This document shows, one piece after another, positions 41,975 through 53,114 of a stretch of DNA of 64,000 bases (its first letter is position 1; each line of letters opens with the position of its first letter). A program made the position numbers and the translations under genes. Source of the DNA: Paracraurococcus lichenis (lineage in GTDB: Bacteria; Pseudomonadota; Alphaproteobacteria; Acetobacterales; Acetobacteraceae); contig NZ_JAUTWS010000025.1 in the NCBI RefSeq assembly GCF_030657435.1, forward strand, positions 1 through 64,000, in the 5' to 3' direction. Under the pieces are notes generated by a model. The model did no database searches. It saw nothing but the letters and a program-made list of their open reading frames with translations, and was not told the DNA's origin.

Positions 41975-42958
41975 TCACGCGTGCAGCCCGGCCGGCAGCT
42001 TGAAGGTGATCCGCTCCTCCGCGACCACCACCTCCTCGATCACCACCTCGAATCGCTCCCGCAGCCGGGCCAGCACCTCCTCCACCAGCACCTCCGGCGC
42101 GCTGGCGCCGGCGGTGATGCCGATGGTGGCGAGGCCCTGCGCCAGGCCGAGGTCGAGGTCGCGGCCGCGCTGGACCATCACCGCCTTCGGGCAGCCGGCG
42201 CGCTCGGCCACCTCCACCAGCCGGAGGGAGTTTGAGGAATTGGGCGCCCCCACCACCACCATCAGCTCCGCCCGCGGGGCGATGGCCTTCACCGCCGCCT
42301 GGCGGTTGGTGGTGGCGTAGCAGATATCCTCCTTCGCCGGGGCGTGGATGTCCGGGAAGCGCGCCCGCAGCGCCGCCACGATGCCGGCGGTGTCGTCCAC
42401 CGAGAGGGTGGTCTGGGTGATGAAGGCGAGCGGCACGTCGGCCGGCACCGCGACGCTGCGGGCATCCGCCTCGTCCTCGACCAGGGTCACCGTGCCCTCG
42501 GGCAACTGTCCCATGGTGCCGACCACCTCGGGGTGGCCGGCATGGCCGATCAGCAGGATGTGGCGGCCGCGGGTGAAATGCTGCTCCGCCTCCCGGTGCA
42601 CCTTGCTGACCAGCGGGCAGGTCGCATCGAGATAGAAGAGCTTGCGGCGGGAGGCCTCGGCCGGGACGGATTTCGGCACGCCATGCGCCGAGAAGACCAC
42701 GGGCGCGTCGTCCGGCACCTCGTCCAGTTCCTCGACGAAGATGGCGCCCTGGCGTTCCAGGCTTTCGACAACGAAGCGGTTGTGGACTATCTCGTGCCGG
42801 ACATAGACGGGCGCGCCGTAGCGGCGGATGGCCTCCTCGACGATCTTGATGGCGCGGTCCACGCCGGCGCAGAAGCCGCGCGGGCCGGCCATCAGGACGT
42901 TCAGGCGGGGCCGGCCACGGCCGGCAGCGCTGGAGCGGTCGGGGATGATCTGGTCCAT
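41975..42958 (-). CDS. ispH: 4-hydroxy-3-methylbut-2-enyl diphosphate reductase
   Basis: The 327-residue Fe-S enzyme makes isopentenyl and dimethylallyl diphosphate in the last step of the MEP pathway. The three cluster cysteines are in AGPRGFCAGVDRAIKIVEEA (about 30), LDATCPLVSKVHREAEQHF (about 116) and AERAGCPKAV (about 240), with the catalytic Glu in TVTLVEDEAD-like context and NSSNSLRLVE present. The ATG at 42958 follows GACC-rich DNA with no strong ribosome binding site. It is probably first in the ispH-thrB-rnhA operon. Confidence 0.95.
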   Translation of the reverse strand: MDQIIPDRSSAAGRGRPRLNVLMAGPRGFCAGVDRAIKIVEEAIRRYGAPVYVRHEIVHNRFVVESLERQGAIFVEELDEVPDDAPVVFSAHGVPKSVPAEASRRKLFYLDATCPLVSKVHREAEQHFTRGRHILLIGHAGHPEVVGTMGQLPEGTVTLVEDEADARSVAVPADVPLAFITQTTLSVDDTAGIVAALRARFPDIHAPAKEDICYATTNRQAAVKAIAPRAELMVVVGAPNSSNSLRLVEVAERAGCPKAVMVQRGRDLDLGLAQGLATIGITAGASAPEVLVEEVLARLRERFEVVIEEVVVAEERITFKLPAGLHA

Positions 42959-43073
42959 GGGTCGGGTTCGCTCGCGGGCCGCGGTGGTGCCAGGCCGTGC
43001 GGCCGGCGGGCAGTGTGCCCTGTGGCCCGGCACACTAGCCGCCGGGTCATCGGGCTCAAGGGGGAAGATGGGG

Positions 43074-43610
43074 ATGGGGTGGAGGTTTGTCCTGGCTGCG
43101 CTGCCGTTGCTGGCTCTTTTGGGATGCGGCAACAACACCAACCAGCGATTGCCGCTGGCCTGCCCGCGCCCGGGCCTGCTGGCGGAGGGGGCGGACCTCA
43201 CCCGCTACCGGCCCGGCGCGGTGCGGGACCTGACGACGCTGGAATGGGATGCGCGGCTCACCGGCATTAGCGGCGGCTGCAATCCGGGGCGCGGCAACCG
43301 GTCGGTGGACGTCACGCTGACCGCCGGCTTCTCGGTGGAGCGCGGGGTCGGCGCCGAGAGCCGGGCGGTGGACCTGCCCTGGTTCGTCGCGGTGGTCGAC
43401 GCGAATGACGAGCGGATCCTGAACCGCCGGAGCTTCACGGACCGCGTGGTCTTCGGCCGCAACGAGACCCGGCTCTCCGTGCAGAGCGAGCCGATCACGC
43501 TCTCCCTGCCGGTCGGCGAGAATCGCCGCGCCACGGACTACCGAGTCCTGGTCTCCTTCGAGCTCACGGCGGAGGATCTGGAGCTCAATCGCCGGCGCGG
43601 TCCGCGGTAG
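43074..43610 (+). CDS. Putative lipoprotein
   Basis: The 178-residue product begins MGWRFVLAALPLLALLGC, a lipoprotein signal peptide with lipobox LLGC (Cys 18). The mature part appears beta-rich (WDARLTGISGGC, SVDVTLTAGFSVERG, YRVLVSFELTAEDLELNRRR) and has no family I recognise. AGGGGG lies 9 bp before the ATG at 43074; the ATG at 43068 is also possible. It lies upstream of the glycine riboswitch with its own stop and is not part of the gcv operon. Confidence 0.75.
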   Translation: MGWRFVLAALPLLALLGCGNNTNQRLPLACPRPGLLAEGADLTRYRPGAVRDLTTLEWDARLTGISGGCNPGRGNRSVDVTLTAGFSVERGVGAESRAVDLPWFVAVVDANDERILNRRSFTDRVVFGRNETRLSVQSEPITLSLPVGENRRATDYRVLVSFELTAEDLELNRRRGPR

Positions 43611-43699
43611 CGGGCCGCTTCCTCGCCGGGGTGCGCCACTCGCTGCGGCGACGTCATTTGTGCGCCCCGGCGGTTGCGCCGGCGGGGCAGGGCGCGGTA

Positions 43700-43927
43700 G
43701 AGGAAGAGACCCGCAGATCCCGCGCGGGAGAGAGGGGCAGGCCCCGTCAGGCATCCTGACAGGCCGGCCTCCGCCGAAGGCGCAACCGGCCCCCGGAAAC
43801 GCTCAGGCAGAAGGGCCGCGCGGGGAAGGGACCTCTGGAAAGCCCGCGGCCGCAAGGCTTCGGCACCGACGGAGTAAGGTCCCCGGGAGGAGGGGACCGA
43901 ATCTCTCAGGTCACGGGACAGAGGGGG
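43700..43927 (+). promoter_or_regulatory. Tandem glycine riboswitch
   Basis: Two glycine aptamers follow each other. Aptamer 1 (about 43721-43823) has GCGGGAGAG, GCCGAAGGCGCAA and GGAAACGCTCAGGCAGAAGG. Aptamer 2 (about 43824-43927) has CTCTGGAAAG, CACCGACGGAGTAAGG and GAATCTCTCAGGTCACGGGA followed by CAGAGGGG. These are the conserved elements of the gcvT riboswitch in the expected order, and the switch lies directly before gcvTHP, which it should turn on when glycine is abundant. The 5-prime segment (GAGGAAGAGACCCGCAGATC) may form the leader kink-turn. Confidence 0.95.
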
Positions 43928-43978
43928 GCCACGGACTAGCAACCAGCGCCGCGATCGCGCGGCCGGGGGACCCGTGGC
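43928..43978 (+). promoter_or_regulatory. Hairpin enclosing the gcvT start codon (riboswitch expression platform)
   Basis: GCCACGG (43928-43934) can pair with CCGTGGC (43972-43978), and the latter contains the gcvT GTG start codon (43974-43976). The 5-prime arm follows directly on the second aptamer's closing GAGGGG. Inside, the ribosome binding site GGGGGA lies near the base of the stem. This fits translational control by hiding the start. Confidence 0.6.
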
Positions 43979-45092
43979 AGAATCCGAATCGCTTCTCGAG
44001 ACCCCGTTGGGGGACCTGCATCGCAGCCTCGGCGCGCGCATGGTGCCCTTCGCCGGCTATGCCATGCCGGTGCAGTACCCGGCCGGGATCATGGCCGAGC
44101 ACCTGCATTGCCGCAGCGCCGCCGCGCTCTTCGACGTCTCCCATATGGGCCAGGCGGAACTGGTCGGCGCCCAGGGGACGCAGGATGCGGCGGCGGCGCT
44201 GGAGCGCGTCACGCCCGCCGACATCCGGGGCCTGAAGCCGGGGCGGCAGCGCTACGGCCTGCTGATGACGCCCGATGGCGGCATCTTCGACGACTTCATG
44301 GTCTCGAACATCGGCGACCGGCTGGCGCTGGTGGTGAATGCCAGCCGCAAGCACCTGGACTTCCCGCTGATCGAGCAGGCGCTGCCGGCCGGCGTCTCGC
44401 TGCGCCCGCTGCCGGACCGCGCGCTGCTGGCGCTGCAGGGGCCGGGCGTCGCGGCGCTGATGCAGGACCTCTGCCCGGCGCTCGCCGCGCTCTCCTTCAT
44501 GGGCGTGGCACAGGCCGAGATCGCCGGCATCCCGGTGCTCGCCAGCCGCTCCGGCTACACGGGCGAGGACGGGTTCGAGATCAGCGTCGCCGCCGACCGG
44601 GCCGAGGCGCTGGCGAAGGCGCTGCTGGCCCGGCCGGGCGTGCAGCCCGCCGGTCTCGGCGCGCGCGACTCGCTGCGGCTCGAGGCCGGGCTCTGCCTCT
44701 ACGGCCAGGACATCGACGAGACGACGAGCCCGGTCGAGGCCGCCCTGGTCTGGTCCATCGGCAAGCGCCGCCGCATGGACTGGGACTTCCCCGGCGCGGA
44801 GCGGGTGCGGCAGGAACTGGCGGATGGCCCGCGGCGCCTGCGCGTCGGCCTCAGGCCGGAAGGCCGCCAGCCCGCCCGCGCCCATACCCCGATCCAGGCG
44901 GCCGACGGCATGCCGGTGGGCGAGGTCACCTCCGGCGGCTTTGGCCCCTCGCTGAACGGCCCGATGGCCATGGGCTATGTCGCCCGCCCCTATGCCGGGG
45001 ACGGCACCGCGCTGGAACTGCTGGTGCGCGGCAAGGCCCTGCCGGCCCGTGTCGTGCCCACCCCTTTCCATCCCCATCGCTACAAGCGCTGA
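43974..45092 (+). CDS. gcvT: Glycine cleavage system T protein (aminomethyltransferase)
   Basis: The 372-residue protein moves the aminomethyl group from H protein to tetrahydrofolate, releasing ammonia. It shows LGARMVPFAGYAMPVQYPAG (about 20-39), RSAAALFDVSHMGQAELVGA (about 46-65), SRSGYTGEDGFEISVAADRA and the C-terminal GEVTSGGFGPSLNGPMAMGY. The start is a GTG with GGGGGA 3 bp upstream; the codon is within a hairpin. It is the first gene of the riboswitch-controlled gcvTHP operon. Confidence 0.95.
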   Translation: MAESESLLETPLGDLHRSLGARMVPFAGYAMPVQYPAGIMAEHLHCRSAAALFDVSHMGQAELVGAQGTQDAAAALERVTPADIRGLKPGRQRYGLLMTPDGGIFDDFMVSNIGDRLALVVNASRKHLDFPLIEQALPAGVSLRPLPDRALLALQGPGVAALMQDLCPALAALSFMGVAQAEIAGIPVLASRSGYTGEDGFEISVAADRAEALAKALLARPGVQPAGLGARDSLRLEAGLCLYGQDIDETTSPVEAALVWSIGKRRRMDWDFPGAERVRQELADGPRRLRVGLRPEGRQPARAHTPIQAADGMPVGEVTSGGFGPSLNGPMAMGYVARPYAGDGTALELLVRGKALPARVVPTPFHPHRYKR

Positions 45093-45124
45093 CCCCCCAT
45101 CCTCTTACCGAGAGAGCCCGTGAG

Positions 45125-45498
45125 ATGAGCGAACTGCGTTTCACCAAGGATCACGAATGGGTCCGGCTGGAGGGTGACGTCGCCACCATCGGCATCACCG
45201 ACCATGCGCAGAACGCGCTGGGCGACGTGGTCTTCGTGGACCTGCCGGAGGTCGGCCGCACGGTCGCGGCCGAGGAGGCCTGCGCCGTGGTGGAGAGCGT
45301 CAAGGCGGCCTCCGACGTCTATGCCCCGATCGCCGGCGAGGTGGTCGAGACCAATGCGGCGGTCGGCGAGAATCCCGCGCTGATCAACAGCGCGCCGACG
45401 GGCGAGGGCTGGTTCTTCCGGTTGCGCGTGCAGGACCCGGCCGAGGTCGCCGCGCTGATGGATGCCGATGCCTATGCCGCCTTCGTGGAGACGCAGGC

Positions 45499-45502
<4 letters not shown>
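45125..45502 (+). CDS. gcvH: Glycine cleavage system H protein
   Basis: The 125-residue lipoyl carrier shuttles the aminomethyl intermediate among P, T and L proteins. The N-terminus LRFTKDHEWVRLEGDVATIG and the lipoylation site CAVVESVKAASDVYAPIAGE (Lys about 61) are classic. Length is normal. The gene lies 32 bp after gcvT, and its stop codon overlaps the gcvP GTG start. Confidence 0.97.
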
Positions 45503-48382
<2,880 letters not shown>

Positions 48383-48384
<2 letters not shown>

Positions 48385-48502
48385 CCGGAGCAGGATCGCC
48401 CGAGGCCGCTCCGGCCGAAGGGCGTGAATCCTGCGACCAGAAGACCGGAGCAGGATCGCCCGAGGCCGCTCCGGCCGAAGGGCGTGAATCCTGTGACCGG
48501 CC
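48383..48502. repeat. 60-bp tandem duplication of a palindromic element
   Basis: Two almost identical 60-bp units (48383-48442 and 48443-48502) begin GACCGGAGCAGGATCGCCCG. Each contains a hairpin: CAGGAT...ATCCTG outside, CGCCC/GGGCG, and GGCCG/CGGCC inside. The unit length keeps the frame open toward the NUDIX gene, but the palindromic structure suggests an extragenic repeat. Confidence 0.8.
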
Positions 48503-48521
48503 GGGATGGCCGGAAGGCCCG

Positions 48522-49082
48522 GTGCCGGAGGGGGAGAGGCCCTGGAAGACCCTCTCCCGCCGGGAAGTAGTGCGCAACCGCCACCTGAACCTGGATGCCG
48601 AGGCGGTCGAGACGAGTACCGGCGCCGTGCTCGACCCCTACTGGATCATGTCCTATCCGGACTGGGTACTGGTGGTGGCGCTGACGCCGGAGGACCAGCT
48701 GGTGCTGGTGCGGCAATGGCGCCAGGGCGCCAAGGCCTGGGTTCTGGAGCCGCCGGGCGGCGTCATGGACCCGGGCGAGGATGCCTGCACCACGGCGGCG
48801 CGCGAGTTGCGGGAGGAGACGGGCTACGAGGCCGGCTCATGCCGCCTGATCGGCTCCCTCTGGTCCGACCCGGCGCACAATACCAACCGCGTGCATGTCG
48901 TCCTGGCGGAAGGCGCGATGGCGACCGGCGCGCATGACCGCGAGGCCGGCGAGGAGATGGAGACCGTGACCTTGCCGGTCGCCGAGGCGGTGGCCGGCGT
49001 GACGCGCGGGATGTTCGTCCACGCCATGCATCTCGGCGGCCTGCTGCTCGCGCTGCAGGCCGCCGGCCGGATTCGGTTCTGA
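48522..49082 (+). CDS. NUDIX hydrolase (ADP-ribose pyrophosphatase-like)
   Basis: The 186-residue protein has the NUDIX box GGVMDPGEDACTTAARELRE plus ETGYE (G-x5-E-x7-REUxEExGU, about residues 84-108), with LVRQWRQGAKAWVLEPPGG before it, as in ADP-ribose and nucleoside-diphosphate-sugar hydrolases. It follows gcvP. The GTG at 48522 with GGAAGG 4 bp upstream gives a normal length. A GTG at 48381 overlapping the gcvP stop would be in frame and would add 47 residues that translate the duplicated 60-bp element; this cannot be excluded. Confidence 0.85.
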   Translation: MPEGERPWKTLSRREVVRNRHLNLDAEAVETSTGAVLDPYWIMSYPDWVLVVALTPEDQLVLVRQWRQGAKAWVLEPPGGVMDPGEDACTTAARELREETGYEAGSCRLIGSLWSDPAHNTNRVHVVLAEGAMATGAHDREAGEEMETVTLPVAEAVAGVTRGMFVHAMHLGGLLLALQAAGRIRF

Positions 49083-49086
49083 GGCG

Positions 49087-50727
49087 CTACTCCGCCGCGG
49101 CGGCCGCGGCCGGCGCCGCCGCCAAGCGGAAGCCCTCATAGCCCCGGGCGGCGATCTCGTCGCACCGCTCGCGGTAGGCGCCGACGCCGCCGATATAGGG
49201 CATGAAGACCCGCGGCTTGCCCGGGATGTTCGCGCCCATGTACCAGGAGGCCGCTGTCGGGTAGAGTGTGCGGTTGGCGACCTCCTCGCCATGCGCCACC
49301 CAGTCCTCCTGCGCCGCCTCCGTCGCCTCCACGCAGGTCAGCCCGCGCGCCTGCATGTGCGAGAGCAGGCCGGTGATCCAGTCCACGTGCTGCTCGATCG
49401 AGACGATCATGTTCGACAGCACGGAGGGGCTGCCGGGCCCGGTGATCGTGAAGAGGTTGGGGAAGCCCGCGACCTGCAGGCCGAGATAGCTGCGCGGCCC
49501 GTGCTCCCAGACCTGCGAAAGGCGTGTGCCGCCGCGGCCCTCGAAGTCGATCTTCAGCAGCGCGCCGGTCATGGCATCGAAGCCGGTGGCGAAGACGATG
49601 GCGTCGAAGTCGAGGCTTTCCGCCGAGGTGCGGATGCCGGTCGCGGTGATCGTCTCGATCGGCGTCTTCCGCAGGTTCACAAGCCGCACGTTCGGTCGGT
49701 TGTAGGTCTCGTAGTAGTTCGTGTCGACGCAGATGCGCTTGGTGCCGATCGGGTGGTCTTTCGGCGCCAGGGCCTCGGCCGTCTCCGGGTCCTTGACCAT
49801 CTGGCGGATCTTGCTGCGGACGAACTCGGCGGCGGTGTCGTTCGAGGCCTTGTTGAGGATCAGGTCGTGATAGGCGCCCATGAAGGCGGTGCCGCCATTC
49901 GCCCAGCGCCGCTCGTATTCCGCCTGGCGCTCCGCCTCGCTCGCCTCGACGGCCGATTGCGGGTTGATGTCGTAGAGGATGCCGGTGCGCATCATGCGCG
50001 CCTGCAGGCGTTTGCTGCGATAGTCGTCCTTCCACCAGCGCTCGTATTCCGCGTCCATCGGGGCGTTGCGGGACGGGATGGAGAAATTTGGCGTGCGCTG
50101 GAAGACGGTGACCTGCGCCGCCTCCTCGGCGATCACGGGGATGGCCTGGATCGCGGAGGACCCGGTGCCGATCACGGCGACCCGCTTGCCGGTGAAGTCG
50201 ACCTTCTCGTGCGGCCACCAGCCGGTGTGGTAGGTCTCGCCCTTGAAGTCGTCGATGCCGGCGATGTCCGGCAGGCGGGCGGCGGAGAGGCAGCCCGTCG
50301 CCATGACGCAGAAGCGGGCCGAGACGACCTCGCCCTTGTCCGTCGTGACGGTCCAGCGGTCGGCGGCTTCGTCATAGGTGGCGCTCGCCACCTTCGTCTC
50401 GAAATGGATGTCGCGGCGCAGGTCGAAGCGGTCGGCGACATGGTTGGCGTAGCGCAGGATCTCCGGCTGGGCCGCGAAGCGCTCGGACCACTGCCACTCC
50501 TGCTGCAGCGCCTCGTCGAAGGAGAAGCTGTACTGCATGCTCTCCACGTCGCAGCGGGCGCCGGGGTAGCGGTTCCAGTACCAGGTGCCGCCGACCCCGT
50601 CCGCCGCCTCCAGGATCCGGGCGGTGAGGCCGAGGCCGCGCAGCCGGTGCAGCATGTACATCCCGCCGAAGCCGGCGCCGACGATGACGGCGTCCAGGCT
50701 GGCGGGCAGGGTCTTGCTCTCGGGCAT
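49087..50727 (-). CDS. Baeyer-Villiger-type flavin monooxygenase
   Basis: The 546-residue protein has an N-terminal FAD motif AVIVGAGFGGMYMLHRLRGL (about 13-32), GGTWYWNRYPGARCDVESMQ (about 46-65), the Baeyer-Villiger fingerprint FKGETYHTGWWPHE (about 162-175; pattern FxGxxxHTxxWP), and an NADPH motif VAVIGTGSSAIQAIPVIAEE (about 183). These enzymes use NADPH and oxygen to turn ketones into esters or lactones. The end is Ala-rich. It converges on the NUDIX gene and is divergent from the acyl-CoA synthetase gene. Substrate unknown. Confidence 0.92.
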   Translation of the reverse strand: MPESKTLPASLDAVIVGAGFGGMYMLHRLRGLGLTARILEAADGVGGTWYWNRYPGARCDVESMQYSFSFDEALQQEWQWSERFAAQPEILRYANHVADRFDLRRDIHFETKVASATYDEAADRWTVTTDKGEVVSARFCVMATGCLSAARLPDIAGIDDFKGETYHTGWWPHEKVDFTGKRVAVIGTGSSAIQAIPVIAEEAAQVTVFQRTPNFSIPSRNAPMDAEYERWWKDDYRSKRLQARMMRTGILYDINPQSAVEASEAERQAEYERRWANGGTAFMGAYHDLILNKASNDTAAEFVRSKIRQMVKDPETAEALAPKDHPIGTKRICVDTNYYETYNRPNVRLVNLRKTPIETITATGIRTSAESLDFDAIVFATGFDAMTGALLKIDFEGRGGTRLSQVWEHGPRSYLGLQVAGFPNLFTITGPGSPSVLSNMIVSIEQHVDWITGLLSHMQARGLTCVEATEAAQEDWVAHGEEVANRTLYPTAASWYMGANIPGKPRVFMPYIGGVGAYRERCDEIAARGYEGFRLAAAPAAAAAAE

Positions 50728-50894
50728 TCCTCACTCCGTGGCCGCTTGGGGCCATTGATTGCTAGCTATCTATATCGGCACATGCCGCCGTGCCATCTGT
50801 CAACCGGAACCCGCACGCCGGGTTGACCGGCCCCGGCCGCGCTTTACCCTTCGCCGGGTCAGGAACGCCGCGACGCGGGCGAGGGGAGGGACGA

Positions 50895-53069
50895 TTGCAG
50901 CAGCCAGGCAGCGCCGGAGGCATGTCCGGCGGATCGGGACCGGAACCGCTGCGCGATCCGGCGAGGCTGCGGCGGGTGCTCTCACCCCGCAGCGTCGCGG
51001 TCATCGGCGTCTCGGCCGAGCCCACGCGCTTCGGCGGCCGCACCGTCACGAACCTGGTGGACTTCGCCGGCCCGGTCTGGGGGGTGAACCCGAAATATGC
51101 CGGGCAGACCCTGCATGGCCGGCCCTGCCTCGCCTCGCTGGACGAGATCCCGGAAAGCCCCGACTGCGTGCTGATCGCCCTGCCGCGCGAGCAGATGATG
51201 CCGGCGGTCGAGGCCTGCATCCGCAAGGGCGCGGGCGGCATCATCGCCTTCGCCTCCGGCTATGGCGAGACCGGCCTGGCCGAGCGCGTGGCGGAGGAGG
51301 CGGCGCTGCGCGACCGCTGCCGCGCGGCCGACATGCCGCTGGTCGGTGTCAATTGCCTCGGCATCGTCGACCATGTGCTGAAGGCCGGCGTCACCTTCAT
51401 GCCGGAATATGTGCGGATGACCGCGCCGCCCGGCGGCGTCGCCATCACCTCGCAGTCCGGCGCGCTGGGTTATGCGCTGATGCAGGCGGCGGAGCGCGGC
51501 TTCTCCGTCTGCCACATGGTCACGGCGGGCAATGCCACCGACCTCGATGTCTGCGACCTCGCGGCCTATCAGCTTTCCATGCCGGAATGCCGCGCCGTGG
51601 CGCTGGCGGTGGAGGGGCTGCGTGACGGACGGCGGCTGATGCTGCTGGGCGAGGCGGCGCGGAAGGCCGGCAAGCCGATCGTCGCGCTGAAGCTCGGCCG
51701 CGGCGATGCGGGGGCGGCCGCCGCGGCTTCCCATACCGGCTCGCTCGCCGGCAGCGCGCTCGCCTGGTCCGCCGCCTTCCGCCGCGCCGGCATGGTGGAG
51801 GTGGAGGATTTCGACGCCCTGCTGGAGACGGCTGGCATGTTCGCCAAGGCGCCGCCGCCGAAGGCGAAGGGCGTCGCCATCATCACGCCCTCGGGCGGTG
51901 CCGGCATCATGGCTGCCGACCAGGCGGAGGCGCTGGACCTGCCCATGCCGCAGCCCCTGCCGGAGACGGAGGCGGTGCTGCGCGCCGCCATCCCGGATTT
52001 CGGCGCGCCGCGCAACCCCTGCGACCTGACGGCGCAGGTCGCCAGCAACCCGGCCAGCTACGACGCCTGCATGGAGGCGATGCTGTCCGACCCGCAATAT
52101 GGCTGCGCCGTCATCCCGCAGGTCTATTCGCACCATGCGACGACGGTCGGCCGCATGGAATCGCTGCGGCCCTATGCCACGAAATTCGGCAAGCCGCTGC
52201 TGATCGCCTGGATCCCCGAGCAGCTCGAGGGGCCGGGCGCGGTGCATGCGGACAGCGTGCCGGAACTGATCCTGTTCCGCTCCATGCGACGGCTGATGCA
52301 TGCGGTGAAGCTCTGGCACCAGTATTACGACCAGCGGGAGGAGGGCGCGCCGCAGGCGCCGGCGGGCCTCGCGGAGGCGCTGGCGGCGCTGCCGCCCGGC
52401 CCCCGCGTGCTGGCCGAGGCGGAGTCGAAGGCGCTGTTCGCCAGGGTCGGCGTGCCGGTGACGGAGGAGCGGCGCGGCGCGAGTGCCGAGGCGGCCGCCG
52501 ACCAGGCGGTGGCGCTGGGCTTCCCCGTGGTGCTCAAGCTCGACAGTCCGGACATCGCGCACAAGACCGAGGTGGGCGGGGTGAAGCTGCACCTCGGCGA
52601 CGCGGATGCAGTGCGCGGTGCCTTCGCAGAGATCATGGCCTCGGCGAAGCGGCACGCGCCCGCCGCGCGGTTGGATGGCGTGCTGGTGCAGCCGATGGCG
52701 CGCAAGGGCGTGGAGCTGATCCTGGGCGGGCGGCGCGACGGGCAGTTCGGCCCGATGGTGCTGGTCGGCACCGGCGGCGTGCAGGCGGAGCTGTGGAAGG
52801 ACGTGGCGCTGGACATCGCCCCCGTCACGCCCACGCGGGCCGAGGCAATGCTGCGCAGCCTCAAGGGTTTTCCTTTGCTGGACGGCTTCCGCGGCGCGCC
52901 GAAGGCGGACATCGCCGCGGTGGCGCGCGCCGTCTCGGCCTTCTCGGTGCTGCTCGCCGCTGCCGGCGACCGCATCGAGGAAGCCGAAGCGAATCCCCTG
53001 ATTGCCGGCGAGTGGGGCTGCCTCGCGGTCGATGGATTGGTGAGGTGCGGGGCAGACCCACAGAAATAG
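50895..53069 (+). CDS. Acyl-CoA synthetase (NDP-forming), acetate-CoA ligase family
   Basis: The 724-residue protein has the layout of NDP-forming acyl-CoA synthetases: a CoA-binding domain (SVAVIGVSAEPTRFGGRTVT, about 33-52), ligase-CoA domains with GVAITSQSGALGYALMQAAE and the phosphohistidine region ASHTGSLAGSALAWSAAFRR (about 275-294), and a C-terminal ATP-grasp domain (LKLDSPDIAHKTEVGGVKLH, about 542; EANPLIAGEWGCLAVDGLVR at the end). A TTG at 50895 has GGAGGG 4 bp upstream; the ATG at 50922 is nine codons later with a site only 1 bp away. It activates an organic acid, perhaps linked to the adjoining dehydrogenase. Confidence 0.88.
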   Translation: MQQPGSAGGMSGGSGPEPLRDPARLRRVLSPRSVAVIGVSAEPTRFGGRTVTNLVDFAGPVWGVNPKYAGQTLHGRPCLASLDEIPESPDCVLIALPREQMMPAVEACIRKGAGGIIAFASGYGETGLAERVAEEAALRDRCRAADMPLVGVNCLGIVDHVLKAGVTFMPEYVRMTAPPGGVAITSQSGALGYALMQAAERGFSVCHMVTAGNATDLDVCDLAAYQLSMPECRAVALAVEGLRDGRRLMLLGEAARKAGKPIVALKLGRGDAGAAAAASHTGSLAGSALAWSAAFRRAGMVEVEDFDALLETAGMFAKAPPPKAKGVAIITPSGGAGIMAADQAEALDLPMPQPLPETEAVLRAAIPDFGAPRNPCDLTAQVASNPASYDACMEAMLSDPQYGCAVIPQVYSHHATTVGRMESLRPYATKFGKPLLIAWIPEQLEGPGAVHADSVPELILFRSMRRLMHAVKLWHQYYDQREEGAPQAPAGLAEALAALPPGPRVLAEAESKALFARVGVPVTEERRGASAEAAADQAVALGFPVVLKLDSPDIAHKTEVGGVKLHLGDADAVRGAFAEIMASAKRHAPAARLDGVLVQPMARKGVELILGGRRDGQFGPMVLVGTGGVQAELWKDVALDIAPVTPTRAEAMLRSLKGFPLLDGFRGAPKADIAAVARAVSAFSVLLAAAGDRIEEAEANPLIAGEWGCLAVDGLVRCGADPQK

Positions 53070-53077
53070 AAGGGGGC

Positions 53078-53099
53078 GCGGGGGAATACCTTCCCCCGC
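53078..53099. repeat. Hairpin related to the outer part of the REPIN-like element
   Basis: GCGGGGGAA-TACC-TTCCCCCGC is a perfect 9-bp stem with the same TACC loop and the following ATCTT as the outer hairpin at 1671-1700. It lies in the 45-bp gap between two coding regions. Confidence 0.6.
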
Positions 53100-53114
53100 A
53101 TCTTGGGTGCTGAC

